NCBI RefSeq assembly: GCF_016862175.1
Contig: NZ_BOML01000036.1
Coordinates: 62,001 to 126,000, forward strand
Length of the DNA stretch: 64,000 nucleotides
Origin: Paractinoplanes durhamensis
GTDB lineage: Bacteria > Actinomycetota > Actinomycetes > Mycobacteriales > Micromonosporaceae
Reading direction: 5' to 3'
The notes under the pieces are model-generated. The model searched no databases. It saw nothing but the letters and a program-made list of their open reading frames with translations, and was not told the origin of the DNA. The translations under genes were made by a program, and so were the position numbers. Each line of letters begins with the position of its first letter. The stretch's first letter is position 1. This document shows, one piece after another, positions 44,847 to 55,588 of the stretch.

Positions 44847-45166
44847 CGGCCACGCTCCAGGATCGGTTCCGGCTGCAGATCGGCATCGACGATGATCTGT
44901 CGCACGAGAATCAACACCAGCGTCATCTCGATCACCGCTATGGCGATGATCGAGAGCGGAACGTCGGTCAGCGCATGGCGGACGGTGACCTATATCAATC
45001 GTTCAATAACCAATAAGACCAGGTTTTACCTGGTGGAGGCCTCGCCCTGTCCGGCCGAGATCGAATAAGGATCCCGTCACGTAACGGCGGAAAGCAAAGT
45101 ATCGCCTACGGAGCAACGATACGTACAGCCGTCAAACGATCCGCCATTCGCATCGAAGTCAAGAAA
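44847..45166. other. 320-bp AT-richer gap inside the RiPP/conflict locus
   Basis: Gap on the minus strand between the HExxH gene and the phosphorylase fusion, clearly richer in A/T (44980-45170) than the rest of the window. It holds a 7-bp inverted repeat (45018-45034) and probably the promoter of the two downstream genes. A short minus-strand frame at 44780-44935 could start at a GTG and encode 51 residues with a hydrophobic head (VIEMTLVLILVRQIIVD) and a basic tail overlapping the next gene. A TAG precedes it and there is no Shine-Dalgarno, so it is noted but not called. Confidence 0.5.
45018..45034. promoter_or_regulatory. Inverted repeat upstream of the phosphorylase fusion
   Basis: Perfect repeat ACCAGGT-TTT-ACCTGGT, 172 bp upstream of the ATG at 44846, in AT-rich DNA. 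It lacks a T-run on the minus strand, so an operator is more likely than a terminator for the HExxH gene, though a weak hairpin role cannot be excluded. Confidence 0.4.
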
Positions 45167-46933
45167 CTAGAATTGATGCGGAATCGCACTTTCGGTCCAT
45201 GCCGCGAGGCCGGCCGGATCGGGCCGGCCGCCGAGTCCCGCGTGCAGTGCGGCCACCACCTCCGGCCGGGCGAGCAGCACCGCACCGCCCGGCATCCCGG
45301 CACGGGCCATCGCCAGGCCCAGCCCGGTCCACGCGTCGGCCGAGGCCGGATCGTCGTGCACCTGCTCGGCGAACCCCTTCCGGGCCGCGACCGGATCGCC
45401 GGCGAACAGCGCCAGATCGGCATCGCTCAACCCGCTGCCCCATGATTCCCCGCGGACGGCCGCATATCGGTCGGGGGCGGTCAGCCGGCGCCGGGCCAGC
45501 CCGAGTCGCGCGCTCGACCAGTGCCGCATCGTCTCGTCCGGCCACACCTCGGACGGCGCGACCGCCACCGGTTCGGCCGACCCGGCCTGCCAGGCGGCGG
45601 CCAGCGCGGCGACATCGACGGCGGCCGGGTGGCCGTGCCGGATCCGCCAGCCGGCCCGGTGCCCGTCCGCCACCAGAGCGGCCAGCGCTACCGCCTCCGG
45701 GTCGAGGCGGTCGGCCTGCCAGGTATCCATCTCGGCGGCCAGCCGGTCGGTGAAGCGGCGACCGGCCTCGGTCAGGCCGCCGTCGCGGCGGGCGACGCCG
45801 AGGGCTTCGCGGGTTTGCGCGCGGGCGTAGGCGTACTCGAAATCCGCGAGTTTCCCGGGCAGATCGGCCGTGTGGCGCTGCATCCGCCAGAAGGCCGCGA
45901 TCCCGAAGAATGCGTAGATGCCCTGGAGAAGGCCGCCGGCCGGGCGCGGGTCGTCGCGCCACGGAGCGTAGAGGCCGGGTCGCCCCGAGCCCTCGGTGAG
46001 CACCACCAGGTGCATGAGGCCGCCCAGCTTGATGTGCATGAACTCGTGCGCCAGCGAGACGGCCAGGGTCACCGGGTCGGGGGGCAAACTGCACATGATC
46101 GCCCCGAACGCGTCACCGCTCGACGCACTGCGGGTGCCCCAGCCCTCGCCCACCGGCAGCGGCACCAGCGAGGAGACACCGGCCGCGAGCGCCTCGGCAA
46201 GCGGCCGGTGCCGCTCGACGAGAATGTCCCAGGCCCCGGCGAGCAGGCCGGTCCAGCGGGCGACCGCCGGATCGGACAGCCGGGCCGGTGGGACCGGGTC
46301 GGCCAGGTCGCGCATCGGGTCGAGGTCGTCCAGCCAGACCGTGAGGCGGACGTCGTCGCCGACGGTCACCGCCCGCAGCGCCCACCAGCCCGGGCCGTCC
46401 ACGCCGGGCGGTGGGACGTCGATCCGCACCCCCGCGTGCCGCAGCCAGATCCGGCCGTCCTCGGTGGCGATCTCGGCGACCGCCGACGGCGCGCAGCCGT
46501 CGAACATCGCCATCCCGAGCCGCGGCAGCATCACCCGGCCGTCCCGCAGCGGGACCTCGGCACGGTAGGGCAGGCCGGCCGCGGCCGACGCGACGATCGC
46601 CACCGCGTGCAGCTGACCGAAGCCGGCGTCGGCGGGCCGGCGCAGTGTGTAGGCGAGCCAGCTGCCGACCTGGGGATGCATGAGGATCGCCGACACCTCG
46701 CCGGGGGCGGCCCGCTCCGCACGTTCGAGGGCCGACCAGGCCGGGCCCGGCCCGGCCGCCTCCAGGAACGCCCGGAGCAGGACCATCCGCCGGCTGTACT
46801 GACCGGCCTGCAGCTCGGCTATCACCGCTGGGTCGCCGCCGCCGGCCGCGAGCCGATCGAAGGTCTCGGCACCCAGCCGGATCCGGCCGGGACGGGCAGC
46901 GTCGATCACGGGCGTGCACTCCTCACTGAGCAT
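45167..46933 (-). CDS. HExxH-motif putative peptide-modification protein (TIGR04267-type)
   Basis: 588 aa, starting 2 bp after the peptide gene. The hallmark is SLAHEFMHIKLGGLMHL with H296-E-F-M-H300, the metal-binding HExxH of the peptide-modification domain often fused to the C-terminus of FxsB radical SAM maturases. Stand-alone members have been described as alpha-ketoglutarate-dependent peptide beta-hydroxylases. N-terminal features: RIRLGAETFDRLAAGGGDPAVIAELQAGQYSRR, ILMHPQVGSWLAYTLRR and LPRLGMAMFDGC, all typical of the family. A C-terminal third with TPR-like helices follows. There is no radical SAM CxxxCxxC. It probably binds iron and oxidises the 64-aa peptide encoded directly upstream. 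Confidence 0.85.
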   Translation of the reverse strand: MLSEECTPVIDAARPGRIRLGAETFDRLAAGGGDPAVIAELQAGQYSRRMVLLRAFLEAAGPGPAWSALERAERAAPGEVSAILMHPQVGSWLAYTLRRPADAGFGQLHAVAIVASAAAGLPYRAEVPLRDGRVMLPRLGMAMFDGCAPSAVAEIATEDGRIWLRHAGVRIDVPPPGVDGPGWWALRAVTVGDDVRLTVWLDDLDPMRDLADPVPPARLSDPAVARWTGLLAGAWDILVERHRPLAEALAAGVSSLVPLPVGEGWGTRSASSGDAFGAIMCSLPPDPVTLAVSLAHEFMHIKLGGLMHLVVLTEGSGRPGLYAPWRDDPRPAGGLLQGIYAFFGIAAFWRMQRHTADLPGKLADFEYAYARAQTREALGVARRDGGLTEAGRRFTDRLAAEMDTWQADRLDPEAVALAALVADGHRAGWRIRHGHPAAVDVAALAAAWQAGSAEPVAVAPSEVWPDETMRHWSSARLGLARRRLTAPDRYAAVRGESWGSGLSDADLALFAGDPVAARKGFAEQVHDDPASADAWTGLGLAMARAGMPGGAVLLARPEVVAALHAGLGGRPDPAGLAAWTESAIPHQF

Positions 46934-46935
46934 GG

Positions 46936-47130
46936 TCAGTCGGCGCGACCGGGCGGTCCTGAGCCGCCGAGATTGACCCGCGGGCGGCCGACCTGACGCA
47001 ACACCAGACGAACGGCCTCGGCCAGCTCCGGGCTACGGTCGGTTCGCAGATCGCTCAACGAATACCCCTTCAGCGCGACCATGTCGGTTTCGGTGGCATC
47101 GCCCGGCAATGCGGTGGTCCGATCTCTCAT
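46936..47130 (-). CDS. FxsA-like RiPP precursor peptide lacking the FxSxx C-terminus
   Basis: 64 aa from the ATG at 47130 with GAGG directly before it. The middle (MVALKGYSLSDLRTDRSPEL then AEAVRLVLRQV) follows the FxsA-type leader pattern 'L..ysLsdLr.d.sp.L..alr.vl', but the C-terminus is GRPRVNLGGSGPPGRAD rather than Phe-x-Ser-x-x. The Gly/Ser/Pro-rich last 15 residues would be the core, with Val, Asn, Leu, Arg and Asp as possible beta-hydroxylation sites. Only 2 bp separate it from the HExxH gene, strongly implying that this enzyme acts on it. Assignment rests on context plus weak similarity. Confidence 0.7.
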   Translation of the reverse strand: MRDRTTALPGDATETDMVALKGYSLSDLRTDRSPELAEAVRLVLRQVGRPRVNLGGSGPPGRAD

Positions 47131-47153
47131 CCTCAGGAGCCCTCTAGTCGCTT

Positions 47154-47164
47154 GTAAAGTTTAC
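47154..47164. promoter_or_regulatory. Palindrome at the likely promoter of the peptide operon
   Basis: GTAAAGTTTAC, a 5-1-5 palindrome ending 24 bp before the peptide ATG (minus strand). On the minus strand the adjacent TAAACT is a fair -10 candidate; the -35 is not obvious. It could be where a regulator or the local vWA/NB-ARC module controls the operon. Confidence 0.35.
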
Positions 47165-47370
47165 GCGAGACCTTTGCCGCGGCGAACGGAGTTCACTCGA
47201 AAGAGCCGCCAGACCACATCCTGCCCGATATTTCCGGATTTGGTAGGCGTAAAACCGGCCGAGGCAATATCACGCTGCGGCATCTTTGCGCGCCAGAAGG
47301 CACAACGCCAGAGAAATCCCACTGGTCGGCAACCGCAAAAAATGTCATACCTGCGGGTCAGACTGTCGGC

Positions 47371-49041
47371 ATGCTCATCGCGGTGGCTCCCGATCCGGAC
47401 GGCCGTGGTGGCCGTCTGCTGGATCTTCCGACCGGGTCCCCGCAGCAGGTCCCCGACCTGGCCGCCGCGATCGCCACCCGGGAGGCCGCCGGCCAGCCGC
47501 GCTGGGTCTGGCCGGCCACCACCGAGATCTACCCGAGGCTTCTGCGGGCCGGCGTGCGGGTGGCCCGCTGCCACGACCTCGAGCTGACCGAGGCGCTGCT
47601 GCTCGGGCACGACGGGCGGTGGGGCACGCCACGCTCGCTGGCCGCGGCCCGGGCCCGGTTGCACGGCCTGCCGGTGCCGGCCGACCCACCGCCGCGGCAG
47701 CCCGACCCGCCGGGCTTCGCCCAGGCCGCGTTGTTCGAGGCCAGTTCCGGTCCGCCGGCCTCGCACGGCTTCGACGTCCTCGAGGCCGTGCAGGAGGTGT
47801 ATGCGGATCAGCAGGTCCGGCTCGCCGCGACCGAGCAGCCGGGGCGGTTCCGGCTGCTGGTGGCGGCCGAGTCGGCCGGCGCCCTGGTCGGGGCGGAGAT
47901 GGGGCACGTCGGCCTGCCCTGGCGTGCCGACCTGCACGACCAGCTGTTGCGCGAGTTGCTCGGGCCGCCGCAGCCGTTCGGGCCGCCGCGCCGGCTCGCC
48001 GAGCTGACCGCGCAGATCAACGAGGCGTTCGGCACCCACGGGATGCACCCCGACTCGCCGGCCGAGGTGGTGCGCGCGTTCGCCCAGGCCGGGGTCGAGG
48101 TGCCCAACACCCGGGCCTGGGTGCTGAAGCAGGTCGAGCACCCGGCGGTGCGCCCGCTGCTGGAATACAAGGAGCTCTACCGGATCTGGACGGCGCACGC
48201 CTGGTCCTGGTGCGACGCGTGGGTGCGCGACGGACGGTTCCGGCCGGAATACGTTCCGGGCGGCGTCGTCTCCGGCCGCTGGGCGACCCGCGGCGGCGGT
48301 GCGCTGCAGGTGCCCAAGGTGGTCCGCCGGGCGGTGGTGGCCGATCCGGGCTGGCGGTTCGTGGTCGCCGACGCCGGCCAGCTGGAGCCGCGGATGCTCG
48401 CGGCCGTCTCCGGCGACCGGCGGCTGATCGCCGCGGGAGCGGCCGGCGATCTCTACGCGGCGCTGGCCACCGACTCGTTCGGGGGCGACCGGGCCAAGGC
48501 CAAGCTCGCCCTGCTCGGCGCGATGTACGGGCAGACCGGCGGCGCCGCCGTCCCGGCCCTGGCCGTGCTGCGCAAGCACTACCCGACGGCGTTCGAGTTC
48601 GTCGAGGCCGCGGCCCGCACCGGCGAGGCCGGCGGCCTGGTCCGCTCCTGGTTGGGCCGCACCTGCCCACCGGCCTCGGCGGGCGGCCGGGACGCCGGGC
48701 TCGACCCGCCGGAGGAGGGCGGTTCGGCCGAGACGCAGGGTGGCGCGTCGGGGCGGGCCCGGGGGCGGTTCACCCGCAACTTCGTGGTGCAGGCGACCGC
48801 GGCCGAGTGGGCGCTGGTGCTGCTGGCGACGCTGCGCACGGCGCTGGCCGGCCGGAAGGCGGAGATGGTGCTGTTCGTGCACGACGAGGTGGTGGTGCAC
48901 TGCCCGGCCGAGGAGGCCGACGAGGTGGTGGCGGCGGTGCACGACAGCGCCGAGCAGGCCGGCCGGTTGCTGTTCGGTGCGACCGAGGTGCGCTTTCCCC
49001 TGGACGTCTCAGTAGTTGGTGCATATGCCGATGCCAAGTGA
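47371..49041 (+). CDS. Family A DNA polymerase domain protein (annotated as bifunctional 3'-5' exonuclease/DNA polymerase)
   Basis: 556 aa. The polymerase palm is clear: motif A VVADAGQLEPRML (catalytic Asp), motif B RAKAKLALLGAMYGQ (R...K...YG, with Leu where many have Phe), motif C FVHDEVVVHC. PEYVPGGVVSGRWATRGGGALQVPK is the fingers/thumb approach. The N-terminal 170 residues correspond to the 3'-5' exonuclease fold but lack the Asp-x-Glu catalytic pair, so proofreading is doubtful. Actinobacteria carry this short polymerase beside full PolA; its role is not settled, probably repair. Divergent from the RiPP operon. Confidence 0.9.
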   Translation: MLIAVAPDPDGRGGRLLDLPTGSPQQVPDLAAAIATREAAGQPRWVWPATTEIYPRLLRAGVRVARCHDLELTEALLLGHDGRWGTPRSLAAARARLHGLPVPADPPPRQPDPPGFAQAALFEASSGPPASHGFDVLEAVQEVYADQQVRLAATEQPGRFRLLVAAESAGALVGAEMGHVGLPWRADLHDQLLRELLGPPQPFGPPRRLAELTAQINEAFGTHGMHPDSPAEVVRAFAQAGVEVPNTRAWVLKQVEHPAVRPLLEYKELYRIWTAHAWSWCDAWVRDGRFRPEYVPGGVVSGRWATRGGGALQVPKVVRRAVVADPGWRFVVADAGQLEPRMLAAVSGDRRLIAAGAAGDLYAALATDSFGGDRAKAKLALLGAMYGQTGGAAVPALAVLRKHYPTAFEFVEAAARTGEAGGLVRSWLGRTCPPASAGGRDAGLDPPEEGGSAETQGGASGRARGRFTRNFVVQATAAEWALVLLATLRTALAGRKAEMVLFVHDEVVVHCPAEEADEVVAAVHDSAEQAGRLLFGATEVRFPLDVSVVGAYADAK

Positions 49042-49063
49042 CAAGTGGGGTAGCTTTGTGGGT

Positions 49064-49152
49064 CCGATGCGAGAGGCGCTGCAACGGGGTGACACCCGCC
49101 ACGCTCGCACGGTGAATACCGACCAAGGGCGCCTCCGTTGTTACCACGGAGG
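49064..49152 (+). promoter_or_regulatory. SAH-type riboswitch with overlapping anti-Shine-Dalgarno helix
   Basis: Between the polymerase gene and metH. P1 is TGCGAG (49068-49073) with CTCGCA (49104-49109); P2 is GGGT (49087-49090) with ACCC (49094-49097), loop GAC; the conserved GCGCTGCAAC lies between. A downstream GCGCCT (49129-49134) can pair with AGGCGC (49074-49079) to close the pseudoknot typical of S-adenosylhomocysteine riboswitches. CCTCCG (49132-49137) can instead pair with CGGAGG (49147-49152), the metH ribosome site. The shared CCT makes the two states exclusive, so SAH binding would free translation. Identity is from consensus recall, not from a covariance search. Confidence 0.8.
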
Positions 49153-49160
49153 TGGTCGGT

Positions 49161-52799
<3,639 letters not shown>

Positions 52800-52887
52800 T
52801 TCAGGAAGCGCACAGGTCCATCACAGCGAGTACTCGACGGGGCTGGTTACGGTTAAGTGCCAAGCTTCCGAAGAGGAGGGATGGCAC

Positions 52888-53088
52888 TTGAGCGGCTTCA
52901 TCAAGCGGTACCTGCTCTCGATGGTCGCGTCGAAGGTTCAGCGGATGCAGCATGGGCAGGGCATGCGGCACATGCAGCATCCGCAGCAGTACGGCCACCA
53001 CGGCCACTACCGTCATCACGGTCATTACCGACACCACGGGCACTACCGGCACCACGGCCACTACCGCCGTCGTCGCCGGTTCTGGTGA
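52888..53088 (+). CDS. Small His/Tyr-rich repeat protein
   Basis: 66 aa from a TTG preceded at 7 bp by GAGGAGGG. The N-terminus SGFIKRYLLSMVASKVQRM is an amphipathic helix; the rest is Met/Gln/His-rich, with four GHYRHH-type repeats and RRRRRFW at the end. The overlapping ATG at 52881 (other frame) gives a Pro/Ala-rich product with no coding character and was rejected. The high His content suggests metal binding; the small size and helix suggest membrane association. Function unknown. Confidence 0.6.
   Translation: MSGFIKRYLLSMVASKVQRMQHGQGMRHMQHPQQYGHHGHYRHHGHYRHHGHYRHHGHYRRRRRFW
52992..53065 (+). repeat. 18-bp repeat encoding GHYRHH, four copies
   Basis: Four imperfect 18-bp units with core CACTACCG(T/G)CACCACG keep the reading frame of the His-rich protein; synonymous changes between units (CAT/CAC, GGT/GGC) suggest the peptide rather than the DNA is conserved. 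Confidence 0.75.
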
Positions 53089-53093
53089 AATAA

Positions 53094-53120
53094 CGGCCGG
53101 CTGCGATGCGCAGCCGGCCG
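53094..53120. terminator. Hairpin between convergent genes
   Basis: A perfect 12-bp GC-rich stem (53094-53105 with 53109-53120) and ATG loop, 6 bp past the His-rich gene stop and 11 bp before the RidA stop. It has no strong T-run, so termination efficiency is uncertain, but the position suits a bidirectional terminator. Confidence 0.6.
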
Positions 53121-53130
53121 ATCGCCGTTC

Positions 53131-53511
53131 TCAGGCCAGCGCGGCGATCGCTTCGATGGAGATCAGCAGGCCGCGCGGCAGTTCCACGCCGGACGGCGCT
53201 GATCGCGCCGGCGGCGGGTCCGGCATGTAGCCGGCGTAGATCTCGTTGATCGTCGCGAAGTCGGCCACGTGCCGGTAGAAGATCGTCGTCTTGACCAGGG
53301 TGTCCATCGAGGCCCCCGCGGCGGCCAGGATCGCGCCGAGGTTGTCCAGCGCCAGCCGGGTCTGCTCGGCGATCCCCGGCGGGATCTCCCCGGTCACCGG
53401 ATCGATCCCGGCGGTGCCGGAACAGAAGACGAATCCCCCGGCGACGATCGCCTGGCTGTACGGCCCGATCGCGGCCGGCGCCCGATCGGTGGAGATAGCA
53501 AGCCGTTCCAT
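53131..53511 (-). CDS. RidA/YjgF-family enamine/imine deaminase
   Basis: 126 aa. RidA fold signatures: AIGPYSQAIVAGGFVFCSGTAGIDPVTGEI, EQTRLALDNLGAILAAAGASMDTLVKTTIFY, PARSAPSGVELPRGLLISIEAIA; the Arg in PARS is the candidate catalytic one. Such proteins hydrolyse reactive 2-aminoacrylate-type intermediates from PLP enzymes. It follows the SARP regulator by 9 bp and is probably in the same transcript. Confidence 0.9.
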   Translation of the reverse strand: MERLAISTDRAPAAIGPYSQAIVAGGFVFCSGTAGIDPVTGEIPPGIAEQTRLALDNLGAILAAAGASMDTLVKTTIFYRHVADFATINEIYAGYMPDPPPARSAPSGVELPRGLLISIEAIAALA

Positions 53512-53520
53512 GACATCCCT

Positions 53521-55278
53521 TCAGGACAGCAGCGATCGGTAGTGGCGGGCCTTGGCCGCGTAGCCCGGCAGCCGGGCCTTGGTGCTGAGCGCCGTCAGCT
53601 CGGCGACCGCCGCCTCGGCGCGGGGCAGCCGGAAGGCGGTTGCCACGTCGCAGATCGCGTCCAGCGTCGCGGCGTCCATCCACCGGCAGATCAGCGGCGG
53701 GCGGTCGGTGGTGCGGTGGTAGGCGCCGTCGAGCCACTGCATCGCCTCGGCCGGGTTGCCGCGCCGGGCGGCCAGCATGCCCAGGCCGCGGCCGGTCACC
53801 GAGAGCCAGCACGGGTCGGCCAGCCGGACCGCGGTGGTCCAGGCGGCGGCCAACTGCTGGCCGGCGTCGTCGAGCCGGCCCTCGTGCAGGTCGAGCTCGG
53901 CCGCCACGGCCAGCACCATCGGCCGGAAGGCGGTCCAGCGCTCGGCCGAGACCAGGTCGCGGGCCAGGCCGATGTGGTCGCGGGCCGCCGCCAGGTCGCC
54001 GCCGGTCAGCTCGGCCCGGGCCAGCAGGGTCAGCGACCACGCGGCCTTGCGCGGCTCCCCGGCCCGGTCGGCCAGCTCGACCGAGCGCCCGAACCGGGCC
54101 GCCGCCGGGCCGGCCCGGCCGCTGTCGGCGAGCGCGAACGCCTCCACCCCGAGCACCGCGGACAGCTTGCCGTCGTCGTCGCCGGCCAGCTCGCGGGCCG
54201 CGCGCAGGAGCGCACCACCGCCGCCGTCCCGCGCGCCGACCGCCACGAAGGCCAGCTCCCGGCCGGCGGTGGCCGCGGTCTCCCGGTCGCCGGCGGCCCG
54301 GGCCAGCTCGGCCGCCCGCCGCAGCGCGGCCACCCCGGCCGGCTCGGTCAGCGCGACCGCATGGACCAGCGCGGCGCCCAGGGCCGCCTGCGCCTCCCCC
54401 TCCAGGCGGGCTTCCCCGAGCTCGACGGCCATCGCGACCGCCGACCGCAGTCGTTCGAGACCGTCCGCCGCCGCCCCCGCGGCCAGCGCGGCCTTACCCG
54501 CCTCCACCTCGAGCCGGACCATCAGCCGCCGCCCGTCGGGGAGCAGCGTCAGTCCGCCCGTCGCGAACGCCTGGGCGACCCTGGGTGACGGCTGCACACC
54601 CAGCTCCCGCCGGAACAGCGCGGTGCATGCGGCCGCGGCAGCGTGCGCGGCCAACCGATCGCCGGACGCGGCCCATGCCCGTACCAAAAGCTCATGGCTC
54701 TGTTCTTCCAGCGGCGCCAGCCGAACCAGGCGGCGGGCGAGAGGCACCGCCTCGGCCGGACGGCCCTCGCCGAGCCGGGCGCCGATCGCCGCCCGCAACG
54801 TCGACCGCATCGCCGCGCGCACCCGTTCGCGCTGCTCGGAGAGCCAGAAGTCGAACTCGGGGCAGTCGGCCAGGTCGATGCCGGCGAGCAGGTCCCCGGC
54901 CTCGGCGTCAAAGGAAAGCGGATCGGCGCCGGACAGCACCAGCTGGGCGTCGACCACGGTGCCGATCTCCAGGTCGAGCGCGATCGGATCGCCGTCGATC
55001 CGGGCGTCCGGCCGCAGGCCCCGGCGCAGCTCGGAAAGCGACCAGCGCAGGGCGGCCGGCGCGTCCTCGGCGTCCGGGAACAGCATCCGGGCGAGCCGAT
55101 GCCGCGGCACCGGTCGCTCGCTGAGCGAGGCCAGGGCGAGCAGGGCCCATGTCTTGCGGCCACGTGGCCGCGGGCCCGGCCCGCCCGGCCGATGGATGCC
55201 GGGTCGCCCGAGTAACTGGATCGTCGCCCCCACGTCGGCTGATTGTCCGCGCGAAAGCGTCGTCGGGCCACCGGACAT
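53521..55278 (-). CDS. SARP-type regulator with BTAD and TPR-like domain
   Basis: 585 aa. The N-terminal winged helix (IQLLGRPGIHRPGG, then RKTWALLALASLSERPVPRHRLARMLFPDAEDAPAALRWSLSELRRGL) and bacterial transcriptional activation domain (to about residue 240, FRRELGVQPSP) define a SARP/AfsR-like regulator. There is no NTPase; the remaining 340 residues are TPR-like helices, perhaps a ligand sensor. SARPs activate secondary-metabolism or specialised genes; here the direct neighbours in the operon are a tautomerase and RidA, so it may regulate a small catabolic pathway. Transcription order is tautomerase, SARP, RidA. Confidence 0.87.
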   Translation of the reverse strand: MSGGPTTLSRGQSADVGATIQLLGRPGIHRPGGPGPRPRGRKTWALLALASLSERPVPRHRLARMLFPDAEDAPAALRWSLSELRRGLRPDARIDGDPIALDLEIGTVVDAQLVLSGADPLSFDAEAGDLLAGIDLADCPEFDFWLSEQRERVRAAMRSTLRAAIGARLGEGRPAEAVPLARRLVRLAPLEEQSHELLVRAWAASGDRLAAHAAAAACTALFRRELGVQPSPRVAQAFATGGLTLLPDGRRLMVRLEVEAGKAALAAGAAADGLERLRSAVAMAVELGEARLEGEAQAALGAALVHAVALTEPAGVAALRRAAELARAAGDRETAATAGRELAFVAVGARDGGGGALLRAARELAGDDDGKLSAVLGVEAFALADSGRAGPAAARFGRSVELADRAGEPRKAAWSLTLLARAELTGGDLAAARDHIGLARDLVSAERWTAFRPMVLAVAAELDLHEGRLDDAGQQLAAAWTTAVRLADPCWLSVTGRGLGMLAARRGNPAEAMQWLDGAYHRTTDRPPLICRWMDAATLDAICDVATAFRLPRAEAAVAELTALSTKARLPGYAAKARHYRSLLS

Positions 55279-55290
55279 CCGACAGCACCC

Positions 55291-55512
55291 TCAGTGCACG
55301 CCGGCGGCGAGAGCCTTGACGTCGGCCGTGGTCAGCGGCTTCCCGGCGATCCCCCACTCACCGCTGGCGACCTCCTCGACGACGACCCAGGTCACCGGGC
55401 GCATGTTCTCACCCTCGATGGCGACCATCGCGTCGGTCAGGTCCTCGATCATGCGGTTCTTCTGGGCCGTATCGAAGACTCCCTCGATGACCCGGACATT
55501 GATCAGCGGCAC
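55291..55512 (-). CDS. 4-oxalocrotonate tautomerase-family protein
   Basis: 73 aa from a GTG with GGGGGAGG before it. Mature Pro-1 (MPLINVRVIEGVFD) is the catalytic base of the family, followed by MIEDLTDAMVAIEGENMRPVTWVVVEEVASGEWGIAGKPL. Slightly longer than the canonical 62 residues. It would tautomerise 2-hydroxymuconate-like dienols. First gene of the tautomerase-SARP-RidA operon (12-bp gap). Confidence 0.9.
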   Translation of the reverse strand: MPLINVRVIEGVFDTAQKNRMIEDLTDAMVAIEGENMRPVTWVVVEEVASGEWGIAGKPLTTADVKALAAGVH

Positions 55513-55588
55513 AGTGCCTCCCCCTGGGAAAAAAAACAGATAGGGGCACTGTGCCGCCGTGGCGTGTGCGGAACCGTGTGACGCCGGA

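Noticed and set aside
44413..44886. Minus-strand 157-residue frame starting MPICSRNRSW
   Set aside because: Overlaps the phosphorylase domain in another frame; Arg/His/Pro-rich with no domain.
38947..47130. Standard FxsABC system with radical SAM
   Set aside because: No CxxxCxxC protein was found in the window; only FxsA-like, HExxH and FxsT-like parts are present.
49042..49160. Cobalamin riboswitch upstream of metH
   Set aside because: Too short and lacks the B12 box; helices fit an SAH aptamer.
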